From contig JNEU01000896.1 of NCBI GenBank assembly GCA_000697475.1, positions 1 through 64,000 of the forward strand: a DNA stretch of 64,000 bases, written 5' to 3'. The notes under the pieces are model-generated. The model saw only the letters and a program-made list of their open reading frames with translations, did not search any database and was not told the DNA's origin. The translations under genes were made by a program, and so were the position numbers. Below, piece after piece: positions 56,534-64,000 of the stretch; the stretch's first letter is position 1, and the number at the start of each line of letters is the position of its first letter. Source of the DNA: Lichtheimia corymbifera B2541. Lineage: Eukaryota; Mucoromycota; Mucoromycetes; Mucorales; Lichtheimiaceae.

Positions 56534-59500
56534 ATGTTTGGTCTGGGAGTCAAGCGCATTGTTGCACAAGGGAAAAGAAACCTTTTAATATCTCTCTTGT
56601 CGGACACCACCGCGTGCACCAAGGCATTTTTTGGACAAGAGGAGAGAAAAATGAATTTAATGCATCCATCCACACACACATAGAGATATCGATAGATGAG
56701 ATGACATCTTGATTCAATGCTATTATATACACACGCTAATAAACGCTGCTTGATGATATCGATCACCATCATACTTGTCCCCCATTCCTATTGTCTACAA
56801 TGGCTCAACTGGCATTGAACTTTATTTACCTATTATAGAATCATATGCCCATCACCAGGATTGATGGTAAAAGAGGATGATATGCATTATCGAAGAGTGC
56901 TCAGCTTTATCATTGCACAAATTGGAGTGTCCTATTACTGTGACGTACAATGATGCATAATGATGACCTGGTAGGTGCATCCACATTATGATCACTGGGA
57001 GAACTGCGTTCGTTGTATGTGCATAGATTCCTCAAATTACATTTACCTCACGCTTGATTATGAGTCTATTATTCAATCACACAAGAAAATGGCACATCTA
57101 TCAATATTTGCTATCATTCCAAATGACCCCATTATGCTGGCTTATTTTGCAACGAGACCTACTAATAAAGTCAGCTGAGATGTCCCATTATTACATACTA
57201 TGCAACTTTATTAGGACGCCATGCTGCCTCTCTTTATGCAACAATGTTTGTATATGAGATTCAACATAGTGGTCCTGGCCAAGTATAGCCGATCGGTTCA
57301 CCACATCCATAGGATGTAATGTATCTTCGTGTTAGCTGTTCCCAATGACGACGATAACAATACAGACATTGATGTAACTGCAAAGTTAATGGAGATTGCA
57401 GCATGTTAAAACGTAAGCATCCATATCGTCGAGTGTCAATATTAGGAATATGAAATCAAGCAAAGCTTGTGGATTCTTTGAGTTGCTTTCCTTTTATGCA
57501 GACCATGCTATTGCCTGTGAGGGGATATCAATTGTGTACTGCGATATCCTCGGTACATCCTTTTCTAATACGAAAGAAGCTGGACACGAGTATGTCCTCT
57601 TTATAATGTGCAATAAGAGAGAGGTATTAATGTCATTGTTCTTATTTTTCGTCGTTGCTTTCATTCCCCCTACCAATTGGAATATGCTTGGGCTTGGATA
57701 CCATATTTCTCATTTTGATGAAAGTACTAACATCCCTATCCATAAATGTTCATATTCGATACCCCATGAAAAAGAAATTGACACTGTAAGAGTCCATAGT
57801 TGGCTATGTATCTCTGTTGAGGTGAATGGTCATATGTCCCCATAACCCTGAGGTGCGTTATCCTGCTGCTGCGTTGATGTGCACAGTGCTAATGATGATC
57901 ACGTAAAGCTCATTCCTCCTGGAAGATATCTGTGCATCAATCAAGTCCCATGCTTAGGTAATATACAACCAAGCTTGTATTTGCATTACCTGTTAGCTAT
58001 GGCTCATGGTTCAAAACACGTGCCATTGTCCTTTGTTGCAGCTGAAAACCTGTCCTTCTGATAGATGCTGTCTGCTTTCGAGCTTGTGTGATGGTAATTT
58101 GGGGCAGAATCCAGGTAATATTATAAATCTGTGATCGATCGAGTGCGAAAAAAAGACTTGTGTAGTAAGCCAAGCGATGTTTCGAGCGCAAGAGATTCCA
58201 GATGCGGTAAGCAGCATATGCCCATTCTAGTACTGAAGGCCATTACAAGAACCTATCAATAACCAGAAGATGCGAAAGAAGAATAGCTACACGTGCCATA
58301 TCAAGTAAAGTGCCAAAATGACAACAATGAACACTAGCAGACAATGAAAGCACTCTCTAAAGCCAAACTATGCTTCTTGATACGCTCCAAAGTTTTGGAT
58401 CCGTTAGACGTTATCATAGACATATAGTGCACCCAAAGATGAATACGAAGCCATTATCATATACGTGCCTTCCTACTACGCACAAAAAGCATGAGTACAT
58501 GCCAATTGTTGCTTGCACAAGGAAGGGAAAAATGAAGGATATAGTGACTTTTGATTGCACATGAAATGGAGGAGGAGAAACCGTGAATGGCCTGATGAAA
58601 TGATTAGCAGCCTACAGTCATCCGAGTTTCATGTATCAGTTTTTTTATCAAGATTCAAGATTAAGGATGCAACAAATGGTACATGTCTTAGAGGGGAGTT
58701 CGCAGCATCCGCAAAATCGTAGTACGGTGATTATGGTGGTGCTAATAGAATTACACCGACAAATGAGATTATCTCCGTAAAGAAAAAAAAGATGGGCAGC
58801 CAACAAAAACACCCTTCCATCATGTTTTCGAAAATAACGCAATATTGTCCCAGACTACTGGTACAATCGATTGTCTATACCTGAATATAGCAAGGGCCCC
58901 AGCTCTTGTGCTCACAGTGTGCGTGAACACAGATGGTACCATACGTACCTGTTGTTGCGCAACAACAAAAGAGAATCGCTAGCACCTCGGCTTGATGCTA
59001 ATGAGAAAGAAATGGAGAGCCAAGAAAATCGCAGTTTAAAAAATCATACTTGCAGCATACAAAGTACTAGTTGTTGGCATGTACATGATATAGGATATGA
59101 TGGGTTTGACTTGGATCACTGATATAAGGATCAAAAAGGCTTGCGTGGCATAGTTTGATCCCGTGGGACAAAACGTGAGAAATATCAAGCCAAGATTTGT
59201 ATACTTTGTTACTAGTTGTAACAAAAGCTATCAGGATGCATTTCCGCCGCCGCTTACGTTACACCATGGGTCACCCGCCAAAAATTTCCATATCGAGACA
59301 CGATCGAAGAAAAGGGTCATGATGCTGCAATGCTCATTGGATGCCCAAATAATGAATGATTAGATAAGATCGTATGCAGGGAGTGCATGCATCCATTCCA
59401 CATGGCAATTTTGGAAAAAGTGACATGCAATGTTAAAGGATACATGTATTAGCAAAAGTTTACTTTTGGTTGTCATTGTGGTGTGATGAGCCGGGAGGTG

Positions 59501-59801
59501 TACCCGGTTGAATCATTAAAAATCGAAAGGATCCAAGATAGATCGGTTCGTGTTTGTCTTACTCCAATAGTCAGCCATCTAGAAACAATTTCATTTGCTG
59601 GCGATGGCGCAACTGCTGCTGGATGCCGTGCGAAATTTCATGTGGGTCAATGGTTGGTGCGGTGATTTGATTATGGGACGGAATGGAAAACACAAGAATA
59701 AAAAGTGAAAGCCCAGTAAACAAGCGATCGGCACATACTACTTTTTTCTCCCTTTTATTCCCCCTTTCCCCCTCACCACCCGCATACAAAATATATATAC
59801 A
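56534..59801. other. Gene-poor region (3.3 kb)
   Basis: The longest open frame (57450-57845 plus, 131 codons) has no recognisable domain and unremarkable composition. I found no LTR ends, transposase motif, tRNA-like fold or CRISPR-like repeat. A short perfect palindromic arm pair CCGGG/CCCGG lies near 59490-59504. The last ~100 bases before 59802 are pyrimidine-rich and are probably the permease leader. Confidence 0.4.
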
Positions 59802-61541
59802 ATGAAAGATCCAGACAAAGGATCCTACGCCAGCTCAATTGAGATTGCCGAAAGCCTTACACAAGCATCCGACAAATCACCAAAGCATGAGCTTCATCGT
59901 GGCTTAAAGGCACGCCACATTCAAATGATTGCCCTTGGTGGCACAATCGGTATGCTATCAAAATGATATGACAAGTACTTTGCAATCATCTTACTCACGC
60001 ACCCATTTCATCAGGTACCGGCTTATTCATGGCTTCTGGTAAAGCTATTTCTGAAGGTGGTCCTGGTGGTGCCCTGGTGGCCTAGTAAGTTTTATCCAAT
60101 AGTCGGATATTCGCCGTTTATAGTATAAAACTCCTACTTACCCTTGTCAAATTTTAGTGGTATTCTCGGTATTCTCGTATTCTCAGTCATGATGAGCCTC
60201 GGTGAGATGGCTGCATACATCCCAGTCGCTGGCAGTTTTTCACATTTCGCAACACGATTCGCTGACCCATCTCTCGGCTTTTGCGTTGGATGGGTCTATT
60301 GGGCCAATTGGGCTGTTGGTGTCGCTGTCGAGTTAACCGGTGTCGCCATGATTATGGAATTTTGGATTACATCAGTCAACAGCGTTGTATGGAGTGTTAT
60401 TTGCCTTGTCATCCTTGTTGCCATCAACGTCTTTTCTGTCAAAGGCTATGGTGAAGTTGAATATTGGATCTCATTCATCAAGATTATCGTCGTCATTGCC
60501 TTTTTCATCATCGGTCTTTGTGTCGACACTGGTGCACTAGGCGGCGACTATATCGGCACTCGCAATTTCCACCTCGAAGGCGGTGCATTCCCTAACGGCT
60601 TTTTGGGCGTTTTCAACGTGTTCCTTACAGCTGCCTTTTCATTCAACGGTATCGAAATTGTCGGTATTACTGCTGGTGAATCCGCCAATCCTCACAAAAC
60701 AGTGCCTTCAGCCGTCAAGCAAGTCTTTGTCCGTATCGTGCTATTTTATATCTTGTCCATCCTCATCATTGGCTTGTGCATTCCTTACACCGATGAAAAC
60801 TTGCTCAAGGGCTCCGATGATGTCTCTGTCAGTCCTTTCACACTTGTCTTTAGAATGGCTGGTGCTGAAGCTGCAGGATCCATTATGAACGCTGTTATCT
60901 TGGTTACCATGATCAGTGCTGGTAACAGTGGTGTGTATTCCTCAAGTCGTACGCTTTTGTCGTTAGCCGAGAATGGCAATGCACCGAAATTTTTTGCTCG
61001 TATCAACCGCTTTGGTATTCCCATTTGGTCTGTGCTCGCCACTTGTGCCGTGGGTTGCCTTGCTTTTCTCACGAGTTTATTTGGCTCTGGTATTGTCTTC
61101 ACTTGGCTCACCAATCTCACCTCGGTTGCCGGTCTTATTACCTGGGTCATCATTTGCATTACACACATTCGTTTCCGCCTCGGTCTTCGCAAACAGCAAC
61201 GATCACTCAAGGCACTTCCTTATGTCGCACCCTTTTTCCCTATCCCGGACATCTTCGTCATTGTTATCGGTACCATTATCATCTTTGGTCAAGGCTATCA
61301 AACATTTGAAGCACCTATCGATGGCAAGAATGTGGTTGCTGCATACATTGGCTTAATCTTTGCAGTCGTCCTTTACGTTGGTCACAAGATTGTTCTCCGG
61401 CAACCTGTTGTCAAGTCAATGGATATGGACTTTGACACTGGTACCATCCCACTTGATGAATCCAAGGCTGTTGATGAAGCCATTGCTCAGCTCCCCCGGT
61501 GGAAGCGATATCTTCGGAAGTTTATCAACATTATCGCATAA
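59802..61541 (+). CDS. Amino-acid permease (fungal YAT family, APC superfamily)
   Basis: Three exons (59802-59949, 60015-60084, 60158-61541) give 533 residues, the normal length. It imports amino acids with protons across the plasma membrane. Features: the N-terminal HRGLKARHIQMIALGGTIGTG entry to helix 1 is split by intron 1 at GGTI|GTG, SFSHFATRFADPSLGFCVGW follows in helix 3, and GIEIVGITAGESANPHKTVP in helix 6-7. Twelve membrane segments are expected. Basic amino-acid permeases (Lyp1/Can1 group) resemble it, but substrate specificity cannot be assigned. Cytosolic tails hold Lys residues usable for ubiquitin-driven endocytosis, the usual control of this family. Confidence 0.93.
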
Positions 61542-62221
61542 TGCGTCTCATCTCTTTTACACCAAAAATCCCACCCTCACACATTCAACTGTATCCTCTC
61601 CACCCACTGAATCATCTAATTCACGCACGCACCCATACAAGTCATTTTCCTCCTTATCATCCGCCTTTATTACCATGCACATTCCCCACATTGCTGCTCA
61701 TTTTACCATTTGTCTATACATTCAACTGTAGCTGCATACATTCAACTGTACATAATCTCATCCTACATATAGTCCAACCTATTTAATAAGATCATTCTTC
61801 TATCCAAAAAGAAAACAACTATTATTTCTATATATTGAGGGAGGGGAATGGGTATCAATGATCCATAAGAGATTTCAACGCCGACGACGAGTCAACAGCA
61901 GCCGTGTCTGAGAGGACACGCTCTTGCACCACCACCAACTTTCTCCTTCCTAAGCTGCTGTTGCTGCTGCTGCTATTCCCTTTCTTTTTTTTCTTTCTTC
62001 TTGCGTATTCTTCTTTTCCAGCACCCAATCTCCTTTCTCTTCCTCTCTCTCTTTCTCTCTCACTCTTGGCATTCAATTTCGCCCCTCGGCATTCGTAACA
62101 CTTTATCTCTCTTTGCTTTCTTGGTACGTGCACGTATTTATATCTACTCGTGTTTCAAAATAACGGCAACGGCTTGTTCCTCATCTGCGCTTCCTCATTA
62201 GGAATCGATACCACCTACACA
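61542..62221. other. Intergenic region upstream of CDC42
   Basis: 3' UTR of the permease, which includes a repeated ACATTCAACTGTA unit near 61717-61751, followed by a CT-rich promoter/leader (61990-62070). No gene seen. Confidence 0.45.
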
Positions 62222-63094
62222 ATGCAAACTATCAAATGCGTCGTTGTGGGCGATGGTGCCGTCGGTAAAGTACGTACCTTGAGTAGCAACGCTGAAATTA
62301 GACCCATGTGGCTCATTCTGTACCTCTTTTTATAGACCTGCTTGTTGATATCGTACACGACCAACAAATTTCCTTCCGAATATGTTCCTACGGTAATAGG
62401 GGAGAAGGCTTTGGGTTGAACATGAGCATTAGGGGACGTTGAAAGGGAGAGTGATATTGAACAGGAAGGATAACTTACTTGTCGAATATCCAGGTCTTTG
62501 ACAACTATGCAGTTACCGTCATGATTGGTAAGTGATGTGATGAGGATATGCAAAAAGGACAAAGGTTATTTATATACAATGTTGGTAACTAGGTGACGAA
62601 CCATATACGTTGGGTTTATTTGATACTGCCGGTAAGTACATATTTATATACAATCGATGAAGGAAGGGATCACTGATGATGATTGAATAAATATAGGCCA
62701 AGAGGATTATGATCGTCTTCGACCTTTGTCATACCCCCAAACCGATGTCTTTTTGGTGTGCTTCTCAGTGACTTCGCCAGCATCATTTGAAAACGTCAAA
62801 GAAAAGTGGTTCCCCGAAGTGCATCATCATTGCCCTGGTGTACCTTGCTTGATTGTTGGAACACAAATTGATTTGCGAGACGATCCTGGTGTTACGGAAA
62901 AGTTAGCCCGACAAAGACAACGACCCATTAGCTTTGATGCTGGAGAGCGACTTGCACGGGAATTGGGTGCGGTCAAGTACGTTGAATGCTCAGCGTTGAC
63001 GCAAAAGGGATTGAAGAACGTGTTTGATGAAGCCATTGTTGCTGCTCTCGAGCCCCCGGTCAAGAAAAAGTCCAAAAAGTGCACCATATTGTAA
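62222..63094 (+). CDS. CDC42: Rho-family GTPase Cdc42
   Basis: Five exons (62222-62269, 62336-62392, 62494-62527, 62593-62631, 62697-63094) give exactly 191 residues, the canonical Cdc42 size. P-loop GDGAVGK, switch I ending YVPTVFDNY, switch [18 protein letters not shown], and the TQIDLRDD guanine-specificity loop identify it as Cdc42 rather than Rac or Rho. The chain ends in a polybasic KKKSKK stretch and the CAAX box CTIL, predicting geranylgeranylation and membrane binding. It directs actin and exocyst-based polarity at hyphal tips. Introns interrupt switch regions. No second GTPase is adjacent. Confidence 0.97.
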
Positions 63095-64000
63095 AAGGAG
63101 TAGGGCTCAAGATAATCTACCCACTTCTCTCTCTCTCTCTACCGCGGATATTATATATACACACACACACCTCTTTTTTTTGTGACCAGAATGACCGACC
63201 GACCAATGTATTCTATCAAGATATAATCCCTTTCTTTTTCTCCCCTTCTTCCTATCAATTGCTCCCTATTCTTGCTTTCATCTTCTTTTTTTCTATCTAT
63301 CACTCTCTTTCTATAACCTTGACTCCAATAAGATTTCTCTTTCAACATCTAAAAATGAATTGCCAAATCTAATAATAGTAGTACAATGGTGATGGAAAAG
63401 CAGGGACTTTTATGCGCATGTATATGAAATTAAGGAATGCATCTCCCTCAAATTTGGCAATGCATTGGCTCGCAGGATCTATACATACATACACACATTA
63501 TGCAGTTTACGATATCCGTGCCATCATAAATTACGTATAGCGTGTTAATGCGTCACGTCTTGATAGTGTACGTCGAATGACAAGTGGTTTTAAATTCTGT
63601 TGTTGATATCATTGCTGCTTATCACAGTGCTCGAATGACAATTGTGCACACATACCATGATTGAAAGTGTATCAAGTACCCTGACAATGGCATCCCTGGT
63701 CTTCGTTGTTCCATCATAATGCCATTGTTTTGACGAATGCTACCACCTGCCTTAAATGGGCCATGTCGTTGCCGGTTTATGCGTGGAGATCTAGATTGTT
63801 TGACGCAGACCTCCACACAATCCTGCTCTAGGTGTCCAACCAACTCCTCGTACACAGATTTACGGCCTCTTGATAGGCTTCCAGGACTCGAATATCTCTC
63901 ACCCATGACGAGGAAATATGTAGAATATCGTCATGCATCATATTCCTCAGCAGTTTTGTATCCTCTTTGATTGCTTACAAGAGCAAAAACCCAAGTTTTG
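63095..64000. other. 3' flank of CDC42 and window end
   Basis: CT-rich sequence to 63310. A minus frame at 63622-63906 (94 codons, Arg/Gly/Ser-rich) could be an exon of a gene continuing past the window, but no domain or splice context confirms it. Otherwise nothing recognised. Confidence 0.35.

Noticed and set aside
57450..57845. 131-codon open frame in the gene-poor region
   Set aside because: No recognisable domain, no splice or leader context, composition like surrounding non-coding DNA.
59485..59510. Palindromic CCGGG/CCCGG hairpin as a tRNA or terminator
   Set aside because: Too short for a tRNA fold, no anticodon or T-arm pattern, and factor-independent terminators are not expected in a fungal nuclear genome.

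Overview
The window looks like nuclear DNA from a filamentous fungus, most likely a Mucoromycota (Mucorales-type) species. Genes are dense on both strands and broken by many short spliceosomal introns (mostly about 50-80 nt). The gene set is fungal: URA2-type pyrimidine enzyme, SKT5/CHS4, CCH1, CHO1, and a DNA-binding CSL factor. No bacterial operon signals are visible. I assembled exons by hand. Every spliced model given with exon coordinates keeps the frame and ends at a stop. Phylum is an inference; no rRNA or mitochondrial marker is present.

Layout. 1-5790: a 5'-truncated Ty3/gypsy LTR retrotransposon (gag remnant, protease-RT-RNase H, separate integrase ORF, 3' LTR) with a textbook -1 frameshift site between gag and pol. 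7.1-17.2 kb, minus strand: an acidic single-pass membrane protein, thioredoxin reductase, SKT5/CHS4-like Sel1 protein, VPS24, RPN3. 17.3-24.4 kb, plus strand: a C2H2/helical-repeat protein, a PH-domain protein, an IQ/coiled-coil protein. 24.7-27.3 kb, minus: an SR splicing factor and endonuclease V. 27.6-30.7 kb, plus: USP5/UBP14 deubiquitinase. 30.9-37.8 kb, minus: the 2257-residue URA2/CAD-like protein. 39.4-46.5 kb, plus: CCH1 calcium channel (22 exons). 46.9-49.5 kb, minus: an SDR oxidoreductase and phosphatidylserine synthase. 50.3-51.3 kb, plus: a secreted protein. 52.5-56.5 kb, minus: CSL transcription factor and an EFA6/Yel1-like Sec7-PH protein. 56.5-59.8 kb: gene-poor. 59.8-63.1 kb, plus: amino-acid permease and CDC42.

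Connections. Several genes serve polarised wall growth: CDC42, the SKT5-like chitin synthase regulator, the EFA6/Yel1-like protein, CCH1 and CHO1. Two serve ubiquitin-proteasome turnover (RPN3, USP5). They are not arranged as a cluster and nothing suggests co-transcription.

Most noteworthy. (1) A 77-nt intron in CCH1 has U12-type AT-AC signals (ATATCCTT donor, TTCCTTAAC branch site, terminal AC) and restores the conserved post-IVS6 sequence. (2) The retroelement carries GGGAAAA plus an H-type pseudoknot exactly where gag must shift -1 into pol. (3) The EFA6-like gene needs a 15-nt micro-exon, a 28-nt intron and a GC-AG intron, and its Sec7 domain lacks the usual motif 2. A 31-nt intron is also likely in the C2H2 gene.
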